From: JAVBNO01 sp031551485 | GTDB taxonomy: Bacteria; Bacillota; Clostridia; Oscillospirales; Ruminococcaceae | DNA: 40,467 bases | Assembly (NCBI GenBank): GCA_031551485.1 | Contig: JAVBNO010000013.1 | Span: forward strand, 1 to 40,467 | Reading direction: 5' to 3' | Part shown: positions 16,946 to 24,696 of the stretch, in pieces | Layout of the letters: each line of letters opens with the position of its first letter | How positions within the stretch are numbered: the stretch's first letter is position 1 | Notes under the pieces: generated by a model | Seen by the model: only the letters and a program-made list of their open reading frames with translations | Told to the model about the DNA's origin: nothing | Database searches by the model: none | Program-made: the position numbers and the translations under genes

Positions 16946-17752
16946 ATGGAGAAACTTGGTTTTATTGGCGTTGGAAACATGGCAAATGCCATCATTTCGT
17001 CGATATTGAATCGTAATATACTAAATCATGAGAATATATTGGTTTATGATGTCGATTCGGCCAAAGTGCAAGAAATGGCAAAAAATGGCGTTACAGCGCG
17101 CTTTTCGCCGGCTGAGGTGGCCGAAGAGAGCGACTATTTGTTGTTGGCCGTGAAGCCGCAACACTTTGAAACCGTTCTGAAGGCCATTAAGGGAAAAGTG
17201 CGCCCGGAAACGGTTGTGATCTCGATTGCGGCCGGCATTTCGGCCCGACACATCAAAAATGCCCTGGAATTTGACTGCAAAGTGGTGCTTGTGATGCCCA
17301 ATACGCCACTGCTGATCGGCCACGGCAGTACCGCTATGGCCATGGTGGCGCCGACGTCCCAGGGAGAATTGGATTTTGTTTGCCGTCTTTTTGAAGGGGA
17401 GGGAACTGTGGAGCGCATTTCCTCTGAGATGATGGCCGAAGTGATCCCGCTGAACGGCAGCAGTCCGGCGTTTATTTATCGCTATGCTCAGCTTTTTGTG
17501 GAAATGGGGCAATCAATGGGCTTTAAAGAGGAAGTGGCGAACCGATTATTTTGCCATAGTCTGATTGGGGCGGCCAAAATGATGCTGGAAAGCGGCAAAA
17601 CCCACGAAGAGCTGATTAAAATGGTGAGCTCACCGGGCGGCACGACCATAGCGGGGCTGAAGGCCCTTGATGAAGCCGGTTTTCCCGAGGCGGTGCGGCA
17701 GGGCATTCGTGCTTGTGTGAATCGGGCGCATGAACTGGGTAAAAAAGACTAA
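16946..17752 (+). CDS. proC: Pyrroline-5-carboxylate reductase
   Basis: NAD(P)H-dependent last step of proline synthesis. The product begins with the Rossmann motif LGFIGVGNMANAI, then VISIAAGISARHI, the VMPNTPLLIGHGSTAM region and the C-terminal VSSPGGTTIAGLKALDEAGF signature. I start at ATG 16946 (268 residues): AAGGGA lies 9 nt upstream, and the alternative start at 16910 lies inside the end of scfB and adds a non-family extension. Gap to scfB is 22 bp, so it may be co-transcribed with it, although a metabolic link to SCIFF is not evident. Confidence 0.93.
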   Translation: MEKLGFIGVGNMANAIISSILNRNILNHENILVYDVDSAKVQEMAKNGVTARFSPAEVAEESDYLLLAVKPQHFETVLKAIKGKVRPETVVISIAAGISARHIKNALEFDCKVVLVMPNTPLLIGHGSTAMAMVAPTSQGELDFVCRLFEGEGTVERISSEMMAEVIPLNGSSPAFIYRYAQLFVEMGQSMGFKEEVANRLFCHSLIGAAKMMLESGKTHEELIKMVSSPGGTTIAGLKALDEAGFPEAVRQGIRACVNRAHELGKKD

Positions 17753-17793
17753 GCCTTACAACTTGTCCACTTTTTCTCTGCTTGAGGGGTGGG

Positions 17794-17818
17794 AGAGGGT
17801 CTATTTGTCCTCTTTTTT
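17794..17818 (+). terminator. Weak intrinsic terminator after proC
   Basis: A 6-bp stem including one G-T pair (agaggg / tcctct) with an 8-nt loop is followed by a run of T (ttttttg). Small but correctly placed between proC and spoIIM. Confidence 0.45.
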
Positions 17819-17892
17819 GCATATGGATACAGTGCAGCTGTTTTCTTTTTGGGAAAGCACAGTGCGCAGCCTAATGCAGAGGACTGGTTAAT

Positions 17893-18537
17893 TTGTATAG
17901 GACAACCGCATGGAAACGGCCCGGAAAAACGCTTCATGAAAAAGCGGTTTTGGCGCAAAGTTATCTGGGCAGCAGGGGGCAGCTTATTGTTCTGGGCGCC
18001 CTTTTTTTGCTGGGGGTAGTGGTTGGGCGTTATTATGTGTACCAACTAGATGGTTTCATGAATGCAGATGCCCAGGCCATGTTACGGGATTATATTCTAC
18101 ACAGGAGCACGCAGGCGATCATTCAGACGGTCTGGACATCGTTTTTGTCTAACGCACTGTTGATGGCTGTGTTGTTTTTTTGTGGATTTTGTACCATTTC
18201 TGCACCGATTGTGTATTTTGTCCCCTTTTTCAGGGGCTTGGGCTATGGATTTGCCTTGGGAAGCCTGTTTTATGCCTATGGATTAAGCGCGATTCATTAT
18301 GTTTTGGTGCTGCAAGTGCCACAAATGATGATTTCCAGCATTATATTGCTGCTGTCAAGCAGTTTAGCTTTACAACAATCAAAAAAGTTGATTGGAGGTC
18401 TGCGAGGAGAAAAAAGCCCTTTACAGCAGCAAACGTTTTGTGTAAAGTTTTTGATCTTTATATCATTGTTGTTTCTTTGCGCGGTGTTGGACGGACTGCT
18501 GTTTTATCTGTTTGGCGGTGTTTTTGCACTTATGTAG
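17893..18537 (+). CDS. spoIIM: Stage II sporulation protein M
   Basis: Membrane component of the SpoIID-SpoIIM-SpoIIP complex needed for septal peptidoglycan breakdown and engulfment. The 214-residue product has a basic N-terminus, transmembrane helices near residues 28-50, 80-110, 112-140 and 150-170, and a C-terminal helix near 185-210; the FFCGFCTISAPIVYF and FRGLGYGFALG segments match the SpoIIM (DUF95) core. The start is TTG at 17893, 9 nt after AGAGGA. Gene order spoIIM-(yhfC)-xerD recalls the spoIIM/xerD neighbourhood of Bacillus and Clostridia. Together with cwlD it indicates an endospore former. Confidence 0.85.
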   Translation: MYRTTAWKRPGKTLHEKAVLAQSYLGSRGQLIVLGALFLLGVVVGRYYVYQLDGFMNADAQAMLRDYILHRSTQAIIQTVWTSFLSNALLMAVLFFCGFCTISAPIVYFVPFFRGLGYGFALGSLFYAYGLSAIHYVLVLQVPQMMISSIILLLSSSLALQQSKKLIGGLRGEKSPLQQQTFCVKFLIFISLLFLCAVLDGLLFYLFGGVFALM

Positions 18538-18567
18538 TTTAGCAGCATGGATAAGGAGGATGTTAAA

Positions 18568-19353
18568 ATGGTTAGTTCATTATCGATCTTTTTTATGGGA
18601 ATTACCTTGTTTTTGTCGCTTATCATGCCAGTTTTAGTGGTTTTTCTGCTTTGCCTAAAGCGTAAAATTTCTTTTATTCCGGTGGGGGTAGGGGCGCTTG
18701 TGTTCACCGTTTTTCAACTTCTGATTCGCATTCCGGCGCTGCAAATGTTGGCTCAAATTCCGGCCTTTGCCGCCTTTTTGGCCCGCCCGATTGCCGGAGG
18801 CATTTTTTTGGGGCTGACGGCGGGTATTTTTGAAGAAGTGGGTCGCTATATTGGATATAAGCTATTATTGCGACAAAAACGGGCTTGGAAAGATGGCTTT
18901 GCCTTTGGTTTGGGACACGGCGGCATCGAGTCCATTGTTTTGGTGGGGATGACATACATCAATAATATTGTTTTATCATTGATGCTTAATAACGGACAGC
19001 AGGCAGAGAAAATTATTTCGGCGCTGCCCACAGGGACATGGGAGCAAATTTATGATGCATTGACCCAGACGGCGCCACATATTTTTTTGGTAGGCGGTAT
19101 TGAGCGTATTTTTGCCATGGTCATTCAAGTGGCATTTTCGATTTTAGTACTGTACACAATACGTAAAAAGAATATTTTTTACTTAGTTTTGGCTGTTTTG
19201 CTGCATTTGGTGGTGGATGGGCCGCTTGCGCTGCTAAGACCTCATGGGTTGTGGGTGATAGAAGGATTTGTATGTATTTGTGCCATTGCAGGGCTTATTT
19301 ATATTGTCGCATCCCGCAAGACATTTCAGAAGTTGGATGAAGCGGAGGCGTGA
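18568..19353 (+). CDS. YhfC-family putative intramembrane glutamic protease
   Basis: A 261-residue polytopic membrane protein (about 6-7 helices). An EEVGRYIGYK motif on one helix (near residue 90) and a later GLGHGGIES motif resemble the paired Glu/Arg and His of YhfC proteins and CPBP/Abi-type intramembrane proteases. I start at ATG 18568 because AAGGAGG lies 8 nt upstream; the earlier ATG at 18547 would place that site inside the gene. It follows spoIIM with a 30-bp gap and is probably co-transcribed. Activity and substrate are unknown; a link to sporulation is inference. Confidence 0.75.
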   Translation: MVSSLSIFFMGITLFLSLIMPVLVVFLLCLKRKISFIPVGVGALVFTVFQLLIRIPALQMLAQIPAFAAFLARPIAGGIFLGLTAGIFEEVGRYIGYKLLLRQKRAWKDGFAFGLGHGGIESIVLVGMTYINNIVLSLMLNNGQQAEKIISALPTGTWEQIYDALTQTAPHIFLVGGIERIFAMVIQVAFSILVLYTIRKKNIFYLVLAVLLHLVVDGPLALLRPHGLWVIEGFVCICAIAGLIYIVASRKTFQKLDEAEA

Positions 19354-19423
19354 GGAGGAGCAGGGCGGAGAAATGCTGTTTTTGGGCTTCAACAGTAGAT
19401 TTCTGTGCTTGAAAGCGCTGGTA

Positions 19424-19464
19424 AAAAAATAAGACAGGGCCAATTACGCCCTGTCTTATTTTTT
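19424..19464 (+). terminator. Bidirectional terminator between yhfC-like gene and recombinase
   Basis: A 17-bp inverted repeat (aaaaaataagacagggc, loop caattac, and its complement) ends in T runs on both strands. It separates the + strand sporulation genes from the - strand xerD-like gene. Confidence 0.92.
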
Positions 19465-19493
19465 GTCTTATCGCGGGCCAGTACGCAGATCTT

Positions 19494-20516
19494 TTAGCTC
19501 TCGTCATCGGGTAATTGCTTTTTTTTCTTTTGGTACTGGGCAGGCGTAATTTTGGAGAGAGGGGAGAGGTTCGCCGCGTTTTCTAGCTGTGCGCTGGACA
19601 CATGGGTATAAATTTCGGTGGTGCCCAGGTTTACATGGCCTAAAATCTCTTTTAAAACGCGGATATCCACATTGCCATGCTGGTACATCAGTGTGGCGGC
19701 CGTGTGACGCAGTTTATGGGGCGAATAACCTTTGCCATCCAGCCCAGCGGCTTTTAATGCGGCCTCGACGATTTGTTCGACGCGGCGAGGTGTGAGTTGT
19801 GTGCCGCGGGAGGAAAGGAAAAGGATGTCCCGCTCCATAATGGATTTGGGCTTTTCGCGGACTTTTAAATAAGCGGCGATGGCGTCAATACAAGCTTGAT
19901 TTAGGTAGATGATGCGCTCTTTATTGCCTTTCCCCAGCAGTTTGACCGTATTATCCCGGATATCCTGCAACTTTATACTTACGAGTTCCGAAAGACGCAT
20001 ACCACAGTTCAAAAACAGCGTTAGAATGCAGAAATCCCGGGCTACAAACTCGCCGCCCACACGAGCCAAAAGTTCAAGACTTTCATCTAAAGTCAGGTAT
20101 TTTGGCATCGATTTACGGATTGTAGGTACTTCTAAATCTTTAACCGGATTTTCGGGTAAATATTGTGTTTTAGTGTTAAGGTATTTATATAGGGACCGGA
20201 TGGCGGATACTTTGCGGGAGCGAGTAGCTGCATTATTGATCTTTATGGTTTGTACATAATTGAGAAAGCCATAGACATCGGACAGAGAAATGCCGCAGAT
20301 AAATTCTGTGGTGAGGTCATCGAATGGGAGCTCGGACAATTCATCAGGCGGCTGCCGCAACAGTTTGGTTGTTTTGAGATAACGCAAAAAATGCCGCAGG
20401 TCAATGTAATAGGCCTCGACAGTGCGTGTAGAGCGCCCCTTGATGGTTTGCATATAGAATAAAAAGTCCCGGACAACTGTGGGACAATCGTTGTACATAT
20501 TAACCTTTGGCTGCAT
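19494..20516 (-). CDS. Tyrosine site-specific recombinase, XerC/XerD type
   Basis: Phage-integrase-family recombinase of 340 residues, full length for Xer proteins. It has an N-terminal SAM-like DNA-binding domain (about 8-115) and the catalytic domain with all active residues: Arg174 in CGMRLSELVS, His267 and Arg270 in SPHKLRHTAATL, His294 in ILGHVNLGTTEIY and the nucleophile Tyr303. A Lys near 196-199 fits the beta-hairpin Lys. The neighbourhood near spoIIM suggests XerD, but XerC versus XerD cannot be decided here. The start at 20516 has its GGGGAG site 14 nt away; ATG 20498 (MYNDCPTVV) has AAAGG 5 nt upstream and may be the true start. A 28-bp palindrome lies just upstream. Confidence 0.9.
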   Translation of the reverse strand: MQPKVNMYNDCPTVVRDFLFYMQTIKGRSTRTVEAYYIDLRHFLRYLKTTKLLRQPPDELSELPFDDLTTEFICGISLSDVYGFLNYVQTIKINNAATRSRKVSAIRSLYKYLNTKTQYLPENPVKDLEVPTIRKSMPKYLTLDESLELLARVGGEFVARDFCILTLFLNCGMRLSELVSIKLQDIRDNTVKLLGKGNKERIIYLNQACIDAIAAYLKVREKPKSIMERDILFLSSRGTQLTPRRVEQIVEAALKAAGLDGKGYSPHKLRHTAATLMYQHGNVDIRVLKEILGHVNLGTTEIYTHVSSAQLENAANLSPLSKITPAQYQKKKKQLPDDES

Positions 20517-20538
20517 TGTGGCTTTTTCATCTCCCCTT

Positions 20539-20568
20539 AATTTCGCTAAATTTTTATTTAGCGAAATT
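20539..20568. repeat. Perfect inverted repeat upstream of the recombinase (dif-like geometry or operator)
   Basis: Arms aatttcgctaaat and atttagcgaaatt (13 bp each) flank a 4-nt tttt centre. Read with 11-bp arms and a 6-bp centre it has the size of a Xer dif site. It starts 23 bp upstream of the recombinase ATG and, on the - strand, follows TATAAT (20571-20566 overlaps its edge), so it could instead be an operator over the transcription start. Confidence 0.85.
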
Positions 20569-20794
20569 ATATACTGTGATTTCCGAACCCTTCACATTTG
20601 TAGTCTTTCTTAATAACGGCTTTGGGTGCAGCCCCTGCCCCTCTTTATCGATTATTCAATGATTCTAAAATGGATATTTAAAGCGTTTCAATGGGCTTAT
20701 ATGTAACGACGCGCGTTACTGATCCGATAGCGTAACCACAAACTGAATTTGCCTTTGTGGGTCTTCCCTTCTCCATTTCATTTAAAAATCCAGA

Positions 20795-21271
20795 TCATGC
20801 CATCAACGAATCATCTCCAGCATAAGCTGCGACATATTTTTGGCAACTAGGACAGGTATCCACCCATTTAGGATTGAGGCCGGACCGTGTTACTTGTGTA
20901 GGCAGCGGATTGCCGCAATGGGGGCATTTCCAGATGCGGCTGACGGCAAAGCTTTTGGCAATATAGATGAGTAAAGTGGCGCCCAGCGAAAGCGTGCAGG
21001 CAAAAAGGGATGGTAACATTTTTGTTTGCCACAGCACAAAGAAAATAATAATGGATATTGAGTAGCCAATGGTGATGGCATTGAGTGCACAATGCATTCT
21101 TCGAACCAATGGGGTGCGATTATTCTCGTTGCGTTTCTTCCACCACAGGCGCATTTTTTCTTTTATGTCATTTTGCCGGAAAAACGTGATGATATGATAA
21201 ATACTGATTATAAGAATGATGGAGCCTGCCACGATGAGAGAGACAAAAAGGAGTATCCAGTTGATATTCAT
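20795..21271 (-). CDS. Membrane protein with C-terminal zinc ribbon, unknown function
   Basis: About 158 residues. A transmembrane helix near residues 5-30, a basic cytoplasmic stretch (KEKMRLWWKKRNENNRTP), two further helices (about 60-105) and a C-terminal zinc-ribbon pattern CPHCGNPLP ... CPSCQKYV. I did not recognise the family. The start is ATG 21271 (preceded by a GGTG-like site); GTG 21280 is possible. It lies 20 bp after the DUF6873-like gene and is probably in one operon with malic enzyme. A 278-bp intergenic region follows before the recombinase. Confidence 0.7.
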   Translation of the reverse strand: MNINWILLFVSLIVAGSIILIISIYHIITFFRQNDIKEKMRLWWKKRNENNRTPLVRRMHCALNAITIGYSISIIIFFVLWQTKMLPSLFACTLSLGATLLIYIAKSFAVSRIWKCPHCGNPLPTQVTRSGLNPKWVDTCPSCQKYVAAYAGDDSLMA

Positions 21272-21291
21272 TGATTTCACCGCTTATGATG

Positions 21292-22047
21292 TTACTTTTC
21301 CACTTGTTTAAGGGGCAAAATGGAGCCAATGTCAATGAGGTAATTGTCAGTGAGATAGACCGGTTCGACATTGTGATCGTGTAGGAATGCTTCGATGGCG
21401 GCATGTTCTTTATAAAAACGCAGATGACCCGTGAATGCCAGTTTGTTTTTATCAATGAGACCGGTACAACCACCGAAAAAACCCTTATCGTAGCCGTCCA
21501 ATATGATTTCATCGTTGGAAACCAGCAAAACATCCATGCCGGAGGCTTTGGTGGCGTCGGCAATGCCGACATCGGATGTGAGGATACTATTTTCATCGAC
21601 GATACAGACCGAACATTTGGCATAGCCTTGGGATACGCTAAGGATTTGAATGTGATTGGCATTGCAAAAGGCATCGATGCCATCGAAGATGTATTCCCGC
21701 TTGCAAATCATCCGATTGGCGATGCGAGCGGCGTTGAGAAGCACATCTTTGGGGTACTTTTTATGTAGGGGTTGATCCATGATATATACAGTGAATCCTT
21801 GTTCGTTCAGGGCCAACGCCACATTACGCTGGTGATCGGCCACAAGGATTTCATCGTCACCCAGATGATGCAGTAGCATGTCGGGATGGGTGCAAAGTGG
21901 ATCAGCCACATCGGGATGTTCCCCTATTTGCACCAATTCCAGGTCATTTTGCATAAGTGCACGGCAAAGGGTGGGATATTTTTCGCTGACAGCGCAAAAT
22001 ACCACCTGCCGATCAGGCAAATTAGGCCGGGTTAAAAATTCCGACAT
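21292..22047 (-). CDS. DUF6873-like (GME-fold) protein of unknown function
   Basis: A 251-residue soluble protein. Visible family-like segments: SQGYAKCSVCIVDENSILTSD and FFGGCTGLID near the middle, and a repeated pattern of short beta-strand-like stretches consistent with a pentein/guanidino-modifying-enzyme-like fold. The call rests on recall of the DUF6873 clostridial family and is moderate. Start at ATG 22047: AGGGGGG lies 7 nt upstream, while the ATG at 22053 is too close to it. It lies 38 bp after malic enzyme, probably co-transcribed. Whether it keeps the Cys/His/Asp catalytic residues of guanidine-modifying enzymes is not clear from the sequence. Confidence 0.6.
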   Translation of the reverse strand: MSEFLTRPNLPDRQVVFCAVSEKYPTLCRALMQNDLELVQIGEHPDVADPLCTHPDMLLHHLGDDEILVADHQRNVALALNEQGFTVYIMDQPLHKKYPKDVLLNAARIANRMICKREYIFDGIDAFCNANHIQILSVSQGYAKCSVCIVDENSILTSDVGIADATKASGMDVLLVSNDEIILDGYDKGFFGGCTGLIDKNKLAFTGHLRFYKEHAAIEAFLHDHNVEPVYLTDNYLIDIGSILPLKQVEK

Positions 22048-22085
22048 GATCATACCCCCCTGAGACGAATATCACAATAATGATA

Positions 22086-23282
22086 TTATTTAATTCTTGC
22101 CACTCCTGTGTCATGGGCCGCTCTGGCCACCGCTGCGGCCACGGCCGCGCCTACCCGACGGTCAAAAGCGGCGGGTATGATATAATCCGCGGTCAATTCC
22201 TCCGGTGTGATGATTTCGGCGATGGCGTAGGCCGCCGCTATTTTCATTTGGTCGTTAATATCACTGGCCCGCACATCCAAAGTGCCTCGGAAAATGCCGG
22301 GAAAAGCCAATACATTGTTAATTTGATTGGGAAAATCGGAACGGCCTGTACCCACCACTGCCGCGCCTGCCGCCAGCGCTTCGTCGGGGAAAATTTCCGG
22401 CGTGGGATTGGCCATCGCAAAGATAATAGGCTTTGGAGCCATACTGCCTACCATTTCGGCGGTGAGAGTGCCAGGAGCGGACAGGCCGATAAATACATCG
22501 GCACCTTTGACCACATCGGCCAAATTGCCTTTTTTCTGTAGGCGATTGGAGATTTTGGCCATCTCCAGTTTTTCTGCGTTAAGCCCTTCCCTGCCCTCGT
22601 GGATGGCGCCCTGACGGTCGCAGAGAATCACGTCGCGAAGGCCAAGGGACATGAGAAGGCGTATGACCGCAATACCCGCCGCACCGGAGCCGTTGCAGAC
22701 AACGCTGATTTCCTCCAGTTTGCGGCCTGTGAGCTTGAGGGCGTTAAACATGGCGGCCAGGGTGACAACGGCAGTGCCGTGCTGATCATCGTGAAAAATG
22801 GGAATATCAGAGCAGGCTTTTAGTTTACGCTCGATTTCGAAGCAACGGGGGGCGGATATATCCTCCAGATTGACACCGCCAAAGCTGCCGGCCAATAACG
22901 AAACGGTGCGGACAATTTCATCCACATCCTTGGAACGAATGCACAAAGGAAAAGCATCGACGCCGCCAAACTCTTTGAACAAGACACATTTCCCCTCCAT
23001 AACCGGCATGCCAGCCTCGGGGCCGATGTCACCCAGACCCAAAACGGCGGTGCCGTCGGTGACGACGAGGACAAGATTGCCGCGGCGGGTGTACAGATAA
23101 GATTTATCGATATCCTTTTGGATTTCCAGACAAGGCGCCGCCACACCGGGTGTATAAGCCAGGGAGAGATCCGTTTTATTTTGCACCGGAACGGTACTGA
23201 TGATTTCCAGCTTCCCTTTTTTCTCTTCATGCAACTTAAGGCTTTGTGCCTCGATGGTCATATTGGCAGTAGATTCCGGCAT
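22086..23282 (-). CDS. NAD(P)-dependent malic enzyme
   Basis: Oxidatively decarboxylates malate to pyruvate, yielding NAD(P)H. The 398-residue protein has LAYTPGVAAPC near residue 42, the LYTRRGNLVLVVTDGTAVLG segment, PVMEGKCVLFKEFGGVDAFP, the metal-binding FHDDQHGTAVV motif and the second Rossmann fold GSGAAGIAVIRLLM. This is the short bacterial type with no phosphotransacetylase domain. Cofactor preference cannot be told by eye. AAGGAGCAAGGA precedes the ATG. It probably heads an operon with the DUF6873-like and zinc-ribbon genes. Confidence 0.93.
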   Translation of the reverse strand: MPESTANMTIEAQSLKLHEEKKGKLEIISTVPVQNKTDLSLAYTPGVAAPCLEIQKDIDKSYLYTRRGNLVLVVTDGTAVLGLGDIGPEAGMPVMEGKCVLFKEFGGVDAFPLCIRSKDVDEIVRTVSLLAGSFGGVNLEDISAPRCFEIERKLKACSDIPIFHDDQHGTAVVTLAAMFNALKLTGRKLEEISVVCNGSGAAGIAVIRLLMSLGLRDVILCDRQGAIHEGREGLNAEKLEMAKISNRLQKKGNLADVVKGADVFIGLSAPGTLTAEMVGSMAPKPIIFAMANPTPEIFPDEALAAGAAVVGTGRSDFPNQINNVLAFPGIFRGTLDVRASDINDQMKIAAAYAIAEIITPEELTADYIIPAAFDRRVGAAVAAAVARAAHDTGVARIK

Positions 23283-23346
23283 TTTTTCCTTGCTCCTTTG
23301 TGATTTACAATGATTGGTATTCGTTTATAGCATATCATAATCCGCC

Positions 23347-23379
23347 GAAAAAAGCCAGATTTCCGCAAAAAAGACTGGC
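23347..23379 (-). terminator. Possible terminator downstream of the FtsX/MacB-like permease
   Basis: On the - strand gccag at 23379-23375 pairs with ctggc at 23358-23354 across a 16-nt A/T-rich loop, then six or more T follow. The 5-bp stem with a long loop makes this a weak call. The remaining 23283-23508 gap shows only a 7-bp palindrome (catcatt / aatgatg) at 23460-23480 and no gene. Confidence 0.35.
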
Positions 23380-23508
23380 GAAAAGCATATGTCTTTTGAA
23401 GCGGCATCCGGCTTTTTATATTGGTGGCGGAGGGCTGTTTATATACTTTTCATTTCGTACATCATTATTTAGCAATGATGATTTTCCCCGGGCCGATGTG
23501 AGGTGGCG

Positions 23509-24696
23509 CTATTCTTTCCACAGGGCATCCACCGGGCGAAGGGAGGCCGCTAGCTTGGCCGGATAAACGCTGAATATAATGCTGACAGCAAATGCGATGG
23601 AGATGGCAATCGCCATTAGACGAAGGCTGAGCGTGACCGGCTGATGGAGCCAAAAACATCCCCCTACCACCAAGAGTGCCCCGCCGGCGCACCCCAACAG
23701 GCTGCCGAATAACGCAAGGGTAAAGGCCTCCATGAGAAATTCAAACAGGATGAGGGCGCGGGAAGCCCCAATGGCTTTTTTGATGCCGATTTCCCGAGTT
23801 TTTTCCCGGACAGAATTGAGCATTACGGTCATAATACCCAAGCCGGCCACCACCATGGATACGCCGGCGATGAGAGACAGGACAAATGTGATAATGCCCA
23901 GAATATGATTAAGGGCATCCCGTTGCTTGGAGAGATTTTCGGATTTGTAGACAAGGCTACTGTCAATATTATGTTCCAGTTCATCCACAATTGTTTTGGA
24001 GGCAATGTCCATTTGATCAAGGTTTTTGACCTTGACGGCAATTTGATCGAAACCAGTTGTACCGGTTAAATTTTGCATGGTGGTATAGGGTATATAAGCA
24101 AAGGCGGGTACATATTCGCCCAGGATATTTTGGACAATGTTGCCGCCGGTGGAGACAACCCCAATGATGGTGAAGGGTACGCTTTGGCCTCCCAGCTGAA
24201 TATCGACCGTTTTGCCCACGATATTGCTGCGCTTATAAAATATATTGGCCAAATTTTCGTCCACAACACAAACCGGTTCCCCAGACGCGACGTCGGCATC
24301 GCTTAGCATCCGACCATAAATGGGCTTGAGTGAAACAATTTGTTTGGCCCCTTTGTCGACACCCCAGACCATGACCTCCCCTACCATGCCCCGCATTTTG
24401 GATTGGGTGACCTCCATCATCAGCGGGGTGGCCGCGTTGACATAGGTGTTTTGGGTGATGACGTCCAACATTTCCTGGGTGAGCTTGCCGGTGCTTTTTT
24501 TCTTGTCTATGGAAATGGCAATGCCGTCGATGCCCATGCTCTCCAGCTCACCATTAATGATGGATTTGCCGATATCGCCAATGGAGGCGATGAGGATCAT
24601 GGAGGCGACGCCGATGGAGATGGCGACGATGGTGAGCGTACTCTTCAGTTTTTTGCGGTGGACATTGCGCAGCGTATGGATGATAATATCAAGCAT
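23509..24696 (-). CDS. FtsX/MacB-type ABC transporter permease
   Basis: A 395-residue integral membrane protein of the MacB/FtsX class. One N-terminal helix (about 20-42, STLTIVAISIGVASMILI), a large extracytoplasmic MacB_PCD domain (45-265), and three C-terminal helices (about 270-300, 320-350, 355-385) with VMLNSVREKTREIGIKKAIGAS, the canonical coupling-loop signature. Such permeases work as dimers with a separate ATPase. Its start overlaps the end of the adaptor gene by 8 bp, so they are translationally coupled. No ATP-binding gene follows or precedes. Confidence 0.9.
   Translation of the reverse strand: MLDIIIHTLRNVHRKKLKSTLTIVAISIGVASMILIASIGDIGKSIINGELESMGIDGIAISIDKKKSTGKLTQEMLDVITQNTYVNAATPLMMEVTQSKMRGMVGEVMVWGVDKGAKQIVSLKPIYGRMLSDADVASGEPVCVVDENLANIFYKRSNIVGKTVDIQLGGQSVPFTIIGVVSTGGNIVQNILGEYVPAFAYIPYTTMQNLTGTTGFDQIAVKVKNLDQMDIASKTIVDELEHNIDSSLVYKSENLSKQRDALNHILGIITFVLSLIAGVSMVVAGLGIMTVMLNSVREKTREIGIKKAIGASRALILFEFLMEAFTLALFGSLLGCAGGALLVVGGCFWLHQPVTLSLRLMAIAISIAFAVSIIFSVYPAKLAASLRPVDALWKE

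Noticed and set aside
20703..20760. Short inverted repeats gtaacg/cgttac and ccacaaa/tttgtgg between the zinc-ribbon gene and the recombinase
   Set aside because: Arms of 6-7 bp with no T run or conserved context; could be chance, so not called as terminator or operator. No gene was seen in the 20517-20794 stretch.
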